Positions 27,887 to 36,088 of a stretch of 64,000 nt of DNA are shown piece after piece. The notes below the pieces were generated by a model. The model searched no databases, had not been told where the DNA came from, and saw only the letters and a program-made list of their open reading frames with translations. Position 1 is the first letter of the stretch. Each line of letters begins with the position of its first letter. Origin of the DNA: Roseofilum halophilum BLCC-M91 (GTDB lineage Bacteria; Cyanobacteriota; Cyanobacteriia; Cyanobacteriales; Desertifilaceae); NCBI RefSeq assembly GCF_030068445.1, contig NZ_JAQPOK010000164.1, forward strand, positions 1-64,000. The letters run 5' to 3'. Both the position numbers and the translations under genes were made by a program.

Positions 27887-28115
27887 AGTAATGCCTGCCA
27901 GACCTGAGAAGGGTAATTTCCATTGTATAATGTTGAAGGTTAAGCCTTATGGTAGACGCAAAATGGATCTATTCCATGATATTGAGGATTAGACCATCAA
28001 CGGGAAAGTCCTTTGCTAGGAGTAGAGGCCTTTCGTGGCGTGCAGCGAAAGCAAAAACGAAACGGCCCTCGGTTTCTATTGCTCACCTTGGGGCGATCGC
28101 CGATCCCCCTGCTTT

Positions 28116-30626
28116 ATGAATCTGACTGATATTCTTTGGGTTTTGGTCTGTTCCGGGCTTGTCTTTTTGATGCAACCCGGATTCATGTGTCTAGAATCCG
28201 GCCTCACCCGTTCCAAAAATAGCATCAACGTTGCGGTTAAAAATATAGCTGACTTTGGAATCTCGGTGAGCCTGTTTTGGGCGATCGGATATGCCCTGAT
28301 GTTTGGAGAAAATCCGAGCGGATGGTTGGGAACCAGTAACTTTTTTATTAATATTAGCACCCCCTCCCTCGCCACCTTCTTTCTCTTTCAAACCATGTTT
28401 TGCAGCACCTCCACCACCATCGTCTCTGGTGCAGTCGCAGAACGGATGAAATTTCTTTCCTATTTGGTGGTTGCCGGTCTCGTTTCTGGCCTCATTTATC
28501 CCCTCTTTGGCTGTTGGGCCTGGAATGGTCTCAACCTAGGAGAAGCATACGGTTGGTTAGGGAATCTGGGCTTTGTCGATTTTGCTGGCTCCACCGTGGT
28601 TCATAGTATTGGCGCTTGGGTATCTTTGGCAACCCTGTTAGTCGTGGGGCCCCGTGCAGGACGCTTTCGATATTCCGGACACCCCCGCAAAATTCATGGC
28701 TCTAATATGCAACTGGCTGTCCTGGGAACTCTACTGTTATGGTTCGGATGGTTAGGATTTAATGGGGGCAGCACCTTAAGCCTCAATGACCAAGTACCGG
28801 GAATTATGGTCAATACCCTGATGGCCGGATCGTCGGGAATGCTCACCGGTGCAGCCATTGGTTGGTATCGGCGCAAAATTCCCCAGGTTGAAGCCCTAAT
28901 GAATGGCTCTTTGGCTGGATTGGTTGCTGTGACGGCCTCTTGTCATGCAGTCACCACCTTAGAAGCAGTGATGATTGGCATGGTTGGAGCAGCAATCATG
29001 ATGATTGTTGCTCAAATGTTGGAAGATTTAAAAATTGATGATGCCGTTGATGCCATAGCGGTTCACGGAGGAGCAGGCGTTTGGGGAACCTTGGCCGTTG
29101 CCTGGTTTGGCGATCCCGAAATTCTGGGAACGGGGTTAACAGTTCGGGAACAATTTGGCGTACAACTGTTAGGAATTATTGTTGCTGGAGTTTGGGCATT
29201 TTGTCTGACCTATGGAATTTTGTGGAGCCTCAATCGGTTGATTTCTTTACGGGTTTCTTTGGCTGATGAAAAAGTGGGTCTGAATATTTCTGAGCATCAG
29301 GCGAAAACGGAAATCCACGATCTATTTCAAGTCATGCAAGATCAGGCGAATAATCAAGATCTATCTCTGCGCGTACCGGTGGAACCGTTTACGGAAGTGG
29401 GACAAATTGCCCACCGTTATAATCAAGTGATGGCGGCTCTAGAGGAAGCGGTGAGTAAAACTCAGGCGGTGTTTAATACTGCCAGCGATGGGATCTTAAC
29501 GTTTACTCTAGATAATTTAGAAATCACTAAAGCTAATCCCAGTGCAGAAAAGATTTTCGGTTATCCCTTCTCGGAATTAATGGGATTATCCATACATCAG
29601 TTAATTGTTATTCCTGATTCTCCCCTAGCTGACCAGTTAACGATAATTCGAGAGCTGGTTAAACCGGGAAGACATGAGGTGTTAGGGTTGCGCTCTAATG
29701 GGGAGGAGTTTCCGGTAGAAGCAACTGTAACTAAGGCGAATTTAGGGGAACATCGAACTTTTTATGTGGGCACGTTTCGAGATATTACGCAACGGAAGAA
29801 AACGGAAGCCGACTTAGCGCAAGCGAATGCGGAGATTTTGGCCCTTAATCAGAAACTGCAAGAAGACAATGTACGCATGAGTTCTGAGTTGGAAGTGACT
29901 CGAAAGTTGCAGAAAATTTTGCTGCCCAAAATTGAAGAGTTGGCTGCTATTCCAGAATTAGAAATAGCGGGATTTATGGAACCTGCTACGGAGGTAGGTG
30001 GGGATTATTATGATGTGTTACTTCACGATCGGGGGGTAAAAATTGCCATTGGTGATGTGACGGGTCATGGGTTGGAAAGTGGGGTGTTGTCGATTATGGT
30101 GCAAACGGCAGTCCGGACGTTATTAGAAACTCAAGAAACCGATCCTGAGCGCTTTTTAGATATTTTGAATCGCACGATTTATCATAATGTACAACGGATG
30201 GAATCGGAGAAAAATTTAACTTTAGGTATTTTAGATTATGCGGACGGCAAGCTGAGGTTAAGCGGTCAACATGAGGAGTTTTTGATTGTGCGTGCGAATG
30301 GAATAATAGAGCGCATTGATACAATTGATTTGGGGATTCCTTTAGGGTTACAAGAGGATGTATCGGCGTTTTTTGATTCGATTTTGGTGCAGTTAAATCC
30401 AGGAGATGGCGGTATTTTATATACGGATGGGATTACGGAAGCGGAAAATGAAGAGGGTAAGCATTATGGATTGGATCGATTTTGCGATCGCATTACTCAG
30501 GTGTGGCAGGGGTCAGCCGAAGAGGTTCGCGATCGCCTGATTGAAGATGTGCTATCTTATATCGGCTCCCGCACGATGTATGATGATATTACATTGGTGG
30601 TGTTTAAGCGCAAGCCGATCGCCTAG
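28116..30626 (+). CDS. Amt ammonium channel fused to HAMP-like, PAS and SpoIIE/PP2C phosphatase
   Basis: 836-aa fusion. Residues 1-~385 form an Amt/Rh-type channel with about 11 membrane helices. Both channel histidines are kept: His163 in STVVHSIGAW and His317 in IAVHGGAGVWG. A HAMP-like linker (about 400-440, EVGQIAHRYNQVMAAL) leads to a PAS domain (448-565) and a C-terminal PP2C-type SpoIIE phosphatase (600-836) with metal-site motifs EVGGDYYDV, GDVTGHG and DGITEAEN. The ATG at 28116 (MNLTDILWVL) starts directly at the first helix; an upstream in-frame start at 28035 adds a non-Amt leader. It likely senses ammonium or its flux and changes phosphorylation of an anti-sigma antagonist-type target; that output is inferred. 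Confidence 0.92.
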   Translation: MNLTDILWVLVCSGLVFLMQPGFMCLESGLTRSKNSINVAVKNIADFGISVSLFWAIGYALMFGENPSGWLGTSNFFINISTPSLATFFLFQTMFCSTSTTIVSGAVAERMKFLSYLVVAGLVSGLIYPLFGCWAWNGLNLGEAYGWLGNLGFVDFAGSTVVHSIGAWVSLATLLVVGPRAGRFRYSGHPRKIHGSNMQLAVLGTLLLWFGWLGFNGGSTLSLNDQVPGIMVNTLMAGSSGMLTGAAIGWYRRKIPQVEALMNGSLAGLVAVTASCHAVTTLEAVMIGMVGAAIMMIVAQMLEDLKIDDAVDAIAVHGGAGVWGTLAVAWFGDPEILGTGLTVREQFGVQLLGIIVAGVWAFCLTYGILWSLNRLISLRVSLADEKVGLNISEHQAKTEIHDLFQVMQDQANNQDLSLRVPVEPFTEVGQIAHRYNQVMAALEEAVSKTQAVFNTASDGILTFTLDNLEITKANPSAEKIFGYPFSELMGLSIHQLIVIPDSPLADQLTIIRELVKPGRHEVLGLRSNGEEFPVEATVTKANLGEHRTFYVGTFRDITQRKKTEADLAQANAEILALNQKLQEDNVRMSSELEVTRKLQKILLPKIEELAAIPELEIAGFMEPATEVGGDYYDVLLHDRGVKIAIGDVTGHGLESGVLSIMVQTAVRTLLETQETDPERFLDILNRTIYHNVQRMESEKNLTLGILDYADGKLRLSGQHEEFLIVRANGIIERIDTIDLGIPLGLQEDVSAFFDSILVQLNPGDGGILYTDGITEAENEEGKHYGLDRFCDRITQVWQGSAEEVRDRLIEDVLSYIGSRTMYDDITLVVFKRKPIA

Positions 30627-30780
30627 CTATCAAGCCAAAACCAGTTTGAACTCTAAAGAGAGGCAAAATTACCATCTTTAGCCCCATCATTTACAGATCT
30701 GATCGAACCTCTCCAGCCCTATTACCTTTCTATCTCTCCTACCCCAAATATCCAAATTATCGGTCACCCCAGTGGCCATA

Positions 30781-31269
30781 TTAAAAATGACCTTGATTGA
30801 GAACATTCTCGATAGAGGGTTTAGTTTGATCGATCAGAGCTTGAATTTTATCGATCATTCTTTGAAACACATCAGCATAGTATTGAGATGCATCCAAAAA
30901 GTCCACATATTCCTGTCTATGAATTTGCCGTTCTGCTGGAGTTCGGTATTCTTGACGAATCGCTGAAGACATACGCTTGGTCTTACGGACAATCAAAACA
31001 TCATCAATCTGAGTGGAAAGAATAGAAACTGGAGTCATGTCTAAAAACTCGCAAACTAGAAAATATAGCGAGCCAGGAACTGCGATTTTTAAGTCTCGAC
31101 TGGTAGCTACGGCCTCCTGAAACATCGTTTTATCGAGATTGGTTTTACATTCTGCACAAACATATCCGAGATAGGACTCCAGTAATTTATAATCTTCAAA
31201 ATTTGAATTAAATGATGATTTCAAGTATAACTTCTTTCCCAAAATAAAATCTTGATCTTTAGTCCTCAT
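30781..31269 (-). CDS. Bpu10I-like restriction endonuclease, C-terminal catalytic part
   Basis: 162-aa reading frame matching the catalytic half of Bpu10I-family endonucleases: RTKDQDFILGKKLYLK at the start, then YVCAECKTNLDKTMFQEA, where E-x-K is the PD-(D/E)XK catalytic pair, and LVCEFLDMTP. The ATG at 31269 is preceded by AAGGAGGTGA, a full-strength Shine-Dalgarno that contains the stop codon of the upstream half. The family protein is normally one chain, and by memory about 25-35 residues joining the halves are missing here. It is either an inactivated gene or a two-chain enzyme. Belongs with the methyltransferase at 31632. Confidence 0.75.
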   Translation of the reverse strand: MRTKDQDFILGKKLYLKSSFNSNFEDYKLLESYLGYVCAECKTNLDKTMFQEAVATSRDLKIAVPGSLYFLVCEFLDMTPVSILSTQIDDVLIVRKTKRMSSAIRQEYRTPAERQIHRQEYVDFLDASQYYADVFQRMIDKIQALIDQTKPSIENVLNQGHF

Positions 31270-31276
31270 ACTCGGT

Positions 31277-31639
31277 TCACCTCCTTGGCCCTAACTCAAA
31301 AGAATCATCAATTTCCCGCAAACTTCGGAAAATAACTTGTGGCAAAAACTCTTCTAGAATGGTGTTATCGAGTTTTAGCTGTCCTTTTTGTCGATATAAA
31401 AAATTTTCTGAGCTATCAAAGATTAAATCTAGCTCGATAAAGCGCTTATATCGATTCGTCACTTCCACTAATCTTTCTACTACATCCGATTGACCCCTTT
31501 CAATAGATTCCATTGCCGATATCCATTGATAATACTGTCTGATGGCTTCTTCTAACCGTTCTCGATCTGACTCAGGTAAGCGACGGTTATACAGACAAGC
31601 AGTTAACTTAGTATAATGAGGTCGAGAAAATTCAGGCAT
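31277..31639 (-). CDS. Bpu10I-like restriction endonuclease, N-terminal part
   Basis: 120-aa reading frame matching the N-terminal half of Bpu10I-family restriction enzymes (VTNRYKRFIELDLIFDSSEN, FLYRQKGQLKLDN, EEFLPQ). It overlaps the methyltransferase stop by 8 nt and ends in TGA at 31277-31279; the next half begins 7 nt further in another frame. No catalytic residues are in this half; it probably contributes to DNA recognition or folding. Bpu10I itself cuts CCTNAGC, but specificity here cannot be inferred safely. Looks AT-rich, as does the whole locus. Confidence 0.75.
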   Translation of the reverse strand: MPEFSRPHYTKLTACLYNRRLPESDRERLEEAIRQYYQWISAMESIERGQSDVVERLVEVTNRYKRFIELDLIFDSSENFLYRQKGQLKLDNTILEEFLPQVIFRSLREIDDSFELGPRR

Positions 31640-32861
31640 AGATTGAAGGTGAGTGATTGGGTCTCAAATCTTTTGATCGGGCGAGTAAACATAATTTTTG
31701 GGGATCTAAAGTTGGTGTTCTGCCAATCTGATTGACTTGATCGATAGCCTCTTCAAGTAATCTTGTGTTTTCGCAGGACACCAAAGGGAGACTATTCTTT
31801 AATATTTCATAGGCAACTTCTCTAGCAACTCCTTCAAGAGTTTTCTGACTAATTTTAGAATTGAAATTGTAAAAATTCATAATATCTTCTCTGATGAGTT
31901 TTCCAAATTTATTTTTAAACTCTCTTTTTTGCCTTAAAACTTGGTGAAATAGTTTTGATCTTACGGCAATTTCTTCAATGATGTCAGCATTGTAAAAAGG
32001 TACACCAAGAACATTGGATTGATATCCGACAATAAACACAATTCGAGCCTGAATTTTGGTAACTCTAGAAACCTCTCTTAGGGTATCAGCAATATCGAGA
32101 CAATATTGAACCACGGTGTAGAATCTGTTCCTTCTGTTCGCTCTATTTGAACCAATTTCTGACTTAGCGATATTTAATAAATTCCATCCTAAAATTTCAG
32201 TTGACTTTCGGTAGTTTTGATGATAATTAAAGACGTTTATATATGGTGGAGAAGTGATGACAAAATCAATAGATTTATCGGCGATCGGAAGAGAGCGAGC
32301 ATCGGATAAACCCATATGGATTTCTCGATCGGAGTAAGGTAGTTTTTCGATTACATGGGCTAAATAATTACATTTGGATTGGATAAAATCATGAGTTACT
32401 TTATGGTTAGCAATATCTAACAAAATGATTAGGGCATCAAATATTTTCAGTGTTTCTTTGTCTAGTTCACTTCTAATCCCTGTTAACCTCACCTCTAAAT
32501 TATCAATTTCATGATGCGCGAATATTCTAAATGGAAATTCTAGATCGATTATCTTTCTGATATTTTTTATTAACTCCGTTCTGTTCTCTATATTAATAAA
32601 TTCATACGTTTTACTCAGAAGGTAAGCGGCTGGATTAATTTCAAACCCGTAAGCTTCACAGTGAAACATAGCGGTTTCTAGTAGAACTGTTCCGCTACCG
32701 GCAAAAGGATCGAGAATAATCGAATTCGGTAAGCAATAGGCATTTAGTATCGCTTCAATAAGCTGAGGGGAAAACTGGCCGCGCCAAGCAAAGGGATTAG
32801 AGCGGGTTTTAGCTAGGATATTTAGTTTTTCTTGAGAGATAGGTTGGTCAAATTCTTTCAA
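31632..32861 (-). CDS. Type II DNA methyltransferase of the restriction-modification locus
   Basis: S-adenosylmethionine-dependent DNA amino-methyltransferase (N4-cytosine or N6-adenine class). Motif I DPFAGSGT is at residues 51-58 and the catalytic motif IV TSPPYIN near 202; motif X-like FAWRGQFSPQLIEAIL precedes motif I. The 409-aa length fits a stand-alone modification enzyme that protects host DNA from the linked endonuclease. All motifs are intact even though the endonuclease gene is split, so it could persist as a solitary methylase. Operon order on the minus strand is methyltransferase, endonuclease N-part, endonuclease C-part, with overlaps. Confidence 0.9.
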   Translation of the reverse strand: MKEFDQPISQEKLNILAKTRSNPFAWRGQFSPQLIEAILNAYCLPNSIILDPFAGSGTVLLETAMFHCEAYGFEINPAAYLLSKTYEFINIENRTELIKNIRKIIDLEFPFRIFAHHEIDNLEVRLTGIRSELDKETLKIFDALIILLDIANHKVTHDFIQSKCNYLAHVIEKLPYSDREIHMGLSDARSLPIADKSIDFVITSPPYINVFNYHQNYRKSTEILGWNLLNIAKSEIGSNRANRRNRFYTVVQYCLDIADTLREVSRVTKIQARIVFIVGYQSNVLGVPFYNADIIEEIAVRSKLFHQVLRQKREFKNKFGKLIREDIMNFYNFNSKISQKTLEGVAREVAYEILKNSLPLVSCENTRLLEEAIDQVNQIGRTPTLDPQKLCLLARSKDLRPNHSPSIYA

Positions 32862-32902
32862 CTTTTAATGTTCCTGAACTGGTAAAAACTTCTTTGGACA
32901 AA

Positions 32903-33367
32903 CTAATCAAAAAAGAAATCGTCTTCTAAAACCTCTTCTAACGATGCAGGAGGAAGTTCTGGGAAAGAAGAGATAGATATATCCATTAAACGGGATATTA
33001 CACTTTTAGCATCTTGGTAGGTTTCTGGAAAAATTTCAGGCAAGTATGATTTGAGACTGGGACTATCGAGTAATTCATCTCGAATCTGTTGCCGAAATGT
33101 AGTGATTTCAGCTTTCCATTTATTGGCGTTATACTCTCGTTCTGATTCCCAGTAACGGAGCTTGAGTAGGTGTTCCCAAAGTCGGGTTAACAGACTTTTA
33201 ACAGCTCTCCTATTCCTTTTAGCCATGCTTTCGAGTTCATCCAATACATTTTGCCAATCAACCTGAGCAAAATTTCCGGAGCGCAGTTGTTGTAGGGTTG
33301 TTTCTAGCCAAAGTTGATAATCTCGATCGTATAGTGTTGCTAGATTCGAGAGCGTTTGTGTTTTCAT
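32903..33367 (-). CDS. DUF29 family protein
   Basis: 154-aa cytoplasmic helical protein of the DUF29 family, very common in cyanobacteria and of unknown function. The family pattern is clear: LYDRDYQLWLETTLQQLRSG at the start, VDWQNVLDELESMAKRNRRA, LLTRLWEHLLKLRYW and an acidic end DDFFFD. It lies 41 nt upstream of the methyltransferase on the same strand and may be cotranscribed, but DUF29 genes have no established link to restriction systems. Confidence 0.88.
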   Translation of the reverse strand: MKTQTLSNLATLYDRDYQLWLETTLQQLRSGNFAQVDWQNVLDELESMAKRNRRAVKSLLTRLWEHLLKLRYWESEREYNANKWKAEITTFRQQIRDELLDSPSLKSYLPEIFPETYQDAKSVISRLMDISISSFPELPPASLEEVLEDDFFFD

Positions 33368-33433
33368 AATCTTATTGAATTAGCTTTATGTAACTAGACT
33401 AATGCTAACTGCTATAAAAGCTTCCATTACCTA

Positions 33434-34144
33434 TTAACCCGTTTCTAATATACTGGTTCGATCGCTATCTGACAAGCGTCCATCTTCCATGTGAATAATG
33501 CGATCGGCTACATCTAAAATGCGGTTATCGTGAGTGACCATCAAAATGGTACAGTGTTGTTCCTGGGCTAAACTCTGCATGATCTCCACTACAGCACGTC
33601 CAGACTGGCTATCTAGAGCGGCAGTGGGTTCATCGGCAAGCACTAGGGGAGGATGGCTAACTAGAGCGCGGGCGATCGCCACCCGTTGCTTTTGTCCCCC
33701 AGATAAATTATCGGTATAATAGTTTAAATGCTCCCCTAATCCTACCCGCTCTAACATCGCAGCCGATCGCTTTCGCATTTCTCGACTAGACCATTTTCCA
33801 TGCACTTCTAACCCCATTTGCACATTTTGCAGCGCCGTTAAACTTTTATGCAAATTATGAGCTTGGAAAATATAGCCATGTTTGCGTCTTGCTCTCGTCA
33901 GTTTACGGGCAGAAGCGCCACAAAATTCTTCGCCCAGCACTTCCACACTACCCGACTGCACCGATCGCAATCCTCCCACTAAAGTTAATAGGGTGGTTTT
34001 TCCCGATCCAGAAGGCCCGGTCATAATGATAATTTCACCGGCATTAATGTCTAGCTGAATATCAAATAAGATTTGTTTTCGTAGATGACCTTTACCAAAA
34101 TAATGGTCAAGATGGTTAATGGTAATTACAGAAGATTTAGACAT
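33434..34144 (-). CDS. devA: DevA-type ABC exporter ATPase
   Basis: ATPase of a MacB/DevBCA-type exporter. Walker A is GPSGSGKTT, the signature LSGGQKQRVAIARAL, and Walker B LVLADEPTAALD, followed by the H-loop MVTHD. The ATG at 34144 gives 236 aa and the family start (MSKSSVITINHLDHYFGKG). The frame remains open for another ~150 codons upstream, but those codons are the heptamer repeat and encode only low-complexity PIT/NYP units, so the longer reading is rejected. It works with devC and devB just upstream on the same strand; in heterocystous strains such pumps export envelope glycolipids, but the substrate here is unknown. Confidence 0.92.
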   Translation of the reverse strand: MSKSSVITINHLDHYFGKGHLRKQILFDIQLDINAGEIIIMTGPSGSGKTTLLTLVGGLRSVQSGSVEVLGEEFCGASARKLTRARRKHGYIFQAHNLHKSLTALQNVQMGLEVHGKWSSREMRKRSAAMLERVGLGEHLNYYTDNLSGGQKQRVAIARALVSHPPLVLADEPTAALDSQSGRAVVEIMQSLAQEQHCTILMVTHDNRILDVADRIIHMEDGRLSDSDRTSILETG

Positions 34145-34152
34145 AATATTTT

Positions 34153-34521
34153 TAATGGGTAATGGGTAATGGGTAATGGGTAATGGGTAATGGGTAATGG
34201 GTAATGGGGAATTGGTAATGGGTAATGGGGGATTGGGAATTGGTAATGGGTAATTGGGTAATGGGTAATGGGGAATTGGTAATGGGTAATGGGGGATTGG
34301 GAATTTGTAATGGGTAATTGGGTAATTTGTAATGGGTAATGGGGGATTGGGAATTGGGAATTGGGTAATTTGTAATGGGTAATTTGTAATGGGTAATGGG
34401 TAATGGGTAATTAGTAATTGGGTAATTAGTAATTGGGTAATTGGTAATTGGGTAATTAGTAATTGGGTAATTGGTAATTGGGTAATTGGTAATTGGGTAA
34501 TTGGTAATTGGGTAATTGGTA
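34153..34521. repeat. Long degenerate heptamer repeat tract (TAATGGG family)
   Basis: About 370 bp made almost entirely of 7-bp units: TAATGGG, GAATTGG, TAATTGG, TAATTAG and TAATTTG, with occasional shifts. It fills the gap between devC and devA and is followed at 34547-34591 by CCCCATT-type units. It resembles cyanobacterial STRR repeats. Because 7 is not a multiple of 3 and the units lack stops in several frames, it creates long artificial reading frames on the minus strand. Confidence 0.95.
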
Positions 34522-34600
34522 ACAAGCGAGCAAGATGCTCGCACTCCTCCCCATTCTCCCCATTCTCCCTATTCCCCCATTCCCCCATTCCATCGTCACA

Positions 34601-35779
34601 CTAAAACAAATCCGCCGGATCGGCTGCTTGTAGTCTCCGGGTGGCGATCGCTCCCGATAAATTGCACATGACAATCGTTAAAATCAGGACTAATAATGCT
34701 CTCGAAAGGGTCATATACATGGGTAAATTGGTCGCCTGACGGGTGAGGCGGTACAAGCCCATGGAAACGGCTAAACCGGGGAAAAAGCCCACTACAGCTA
34801 AAATTATCGCCTCTTCAAAGACGATGCCTAATAAGTAGGTTTGTTGATACCCCATGGCCTTAAATGTAGCATATTCTCCCAAGTGATCGGCCACATCTGT
34901 AGATAACACTTGATAGACAATAATTAAGCCCACTAAAAAGCCCATTACTGCTCCTACGCGAAACACAAAGCCAATGGCGGTATTGGTTGACCAATACTCT
35001 TTTTCAAAGGCGATAAATTCCTCATGGGTTAACACCTGTACATCTTCCGGTAAGCGGCTTTTCAGGAGATTGGCAACCGTTTGCGGATCGGCTCCAGGTT
35101 CTAAATAAACTAAACCGGCATTGACTCCTCCCGCATCCCGACGATTGGAAAAGATGCGGAGAAAATTGCGATCGCTGGTCATAATCGTACCATCAGCCGC
35201 AAAGGATGCACCAATTTCATACAGTCCAGCAATCTGAATTTTATGATTTTCTACCTCTGTTTTAGCTGTTTCACCGGCTAAAACCCGGTCAATGGCATAG
35301 CCATAGTTGCCTCGCGCCGCTTGGTCAAAAACAACGGTATCCGGTAATTTAATGAGGGAGTTGTATCGATCTAAACCGGTAATCTTGAAGGGGGGGCGAT
35401 CGGGATTAAATCCTAACACTAAAATTTTGGTTGCCCGTCCACTTCCGGGAATTTTCCAGTCGGCAATATTGACATAAAGGGGTTGGGCATCTGCTACCCC
35501 AGGAACATCCATTGCCTGATATAATCTGCGACGGGTAATTGTCCTTAAATCAATTAAATTTTTGGCTTGGGGACTAATCAGGACAATATCTGCATCTAAG
35601 GCATTATGTAGCCGGGTATTACTGTTATAAAGTGCTGCCTGAAATCCCAATTGCATGAAAATCAAGAGATCGGCAAAGGCAATACCTGAAATGGCGATTA
35701 ACAGGCGCGTTTTATCATGGCTGAGTTGGAGAAATCCGAGGGGAGTTCGGCGAGTTAGGTTTTTGAGGAAACGGAGCAT
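34601..35779 (-). CDS. devC: DevC-type ABC exporter permease
   Basis: Permease of the DevBCA exporter, MacB/FtsX topology: one membrane helix near residues 24-46, a large periplasmic domain of about 210 residues, then three helices (VFRVGAVMGFLVGLIIVYQV near 275, EEAIILAVVGFFPGLAVS near 320, LVLILTIVMCNLSG near 365). 392 aa is normal. The start codon ATG (MLRFLKN) sits inside copy 1 of a local duplication (35765-35919), so a second copy of the start region lies upstream. Transcribed devB, devC, devA. Confidence 0.93.
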   Translation of the reverse strand: MLRFLKNLTRRTPLGFLQLSHDKTRLLIAISGIAFADLLIFMQLGFQAALYNSNTRLHNALDADIVLISPQAKNLIDLRTITRRRLYQAMDVPGVADAQPLYVNIADWKIPGSGRATKILVLGFNPDRPPFKITGLDRYNSLIKLPDTVVFDQAARGNYGYAIDRVLAGETAKTEVENHKIQIAGLYEIGASFAADGTIMTSDRNFLRIFSNRRDAGGVNAGLVYLEPGADPQTVANLLKSRLPEDVQVLTHEEFIAFEKEYWSTNTAIGFVFRVGAVMGFLVGLIIVYQVLSTDVADHLGEYATFKAMGYQQTYLLGIVFEEAIILAVVGFFPGLAVSMGLYRLTRQATNLPMYMTLSRALLVLILTIVMCNLSGAIATRRLQAADPADLF

Positions 35780-36056
35780 TTTGGTTTGAATTAATTGGTA
35801 AATTGTTCAGATCTTGCCCTCTCCCTAAATCCCTCTCCCACGGGAGAGGGACTTTCCCCTTCTCCCTTCGACTTCGCTCAGGGCAGCGCCTGTGGGAGAA
35901 GGGGGTAGGGGAATGAGGGACAACCGAGGAAACGGAGCATTTTGGTTTGAATTGATTGGTTAATTGTCCAGATCTTGCCCTCTCCCTAAATCCCTCTCCC
36001 ACGGGAGAGGGACTTTCCCCCTTCTCCCACGGGAGAAGGGGGTAGGGGGATGAGGG
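35765..36056. repeat. Tandem duplication with palindromic repeat, devB-devC spacer
   Basis: Copy 1 (35765-35919) and copy 2 (35926-36056) are near-identical, offset 161 bp. Each has GAGGAAACGGAGCAT (the devC start codon region reversed), then paired arms CCCTCTCCC/GGGAGAGGG and CTTCTCCC/GGGAGAAGGG able to form hairpins. Copy 1 carries an extra ~25 bp (TTCGACTTCGCTCAGGGCAG type) inside one arm. The same arms recur in the element at 54176-54326. A 119-codon frame across it is not a gene. Confidence 0.9.
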
Positions 36057-36088
36057 CACACGGTTGAAACTCATTTAAAAACGCTATA

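Noticed and set aside
34153-34521. CRISPR-like appearance of the regular repeat tract
   Set aside because: Units are 7 bp with no spacers; this is a simple heptamer repeat, not a CRISPR array.
34145-34588. N-terminal extension of DevA by ~148 codons and a 130-codon PIT/NYP frame
   Set aside because: Encoded entirely by heptamer repeats; the true family start is the ATG at 34144.
35715-36074. 119-codon minus-strand frame between devC and devB
   Set aside because: Crosses the duplicated palindromic repeat and the devC start; Pro/Arg/Ser-rich translation with no family match.
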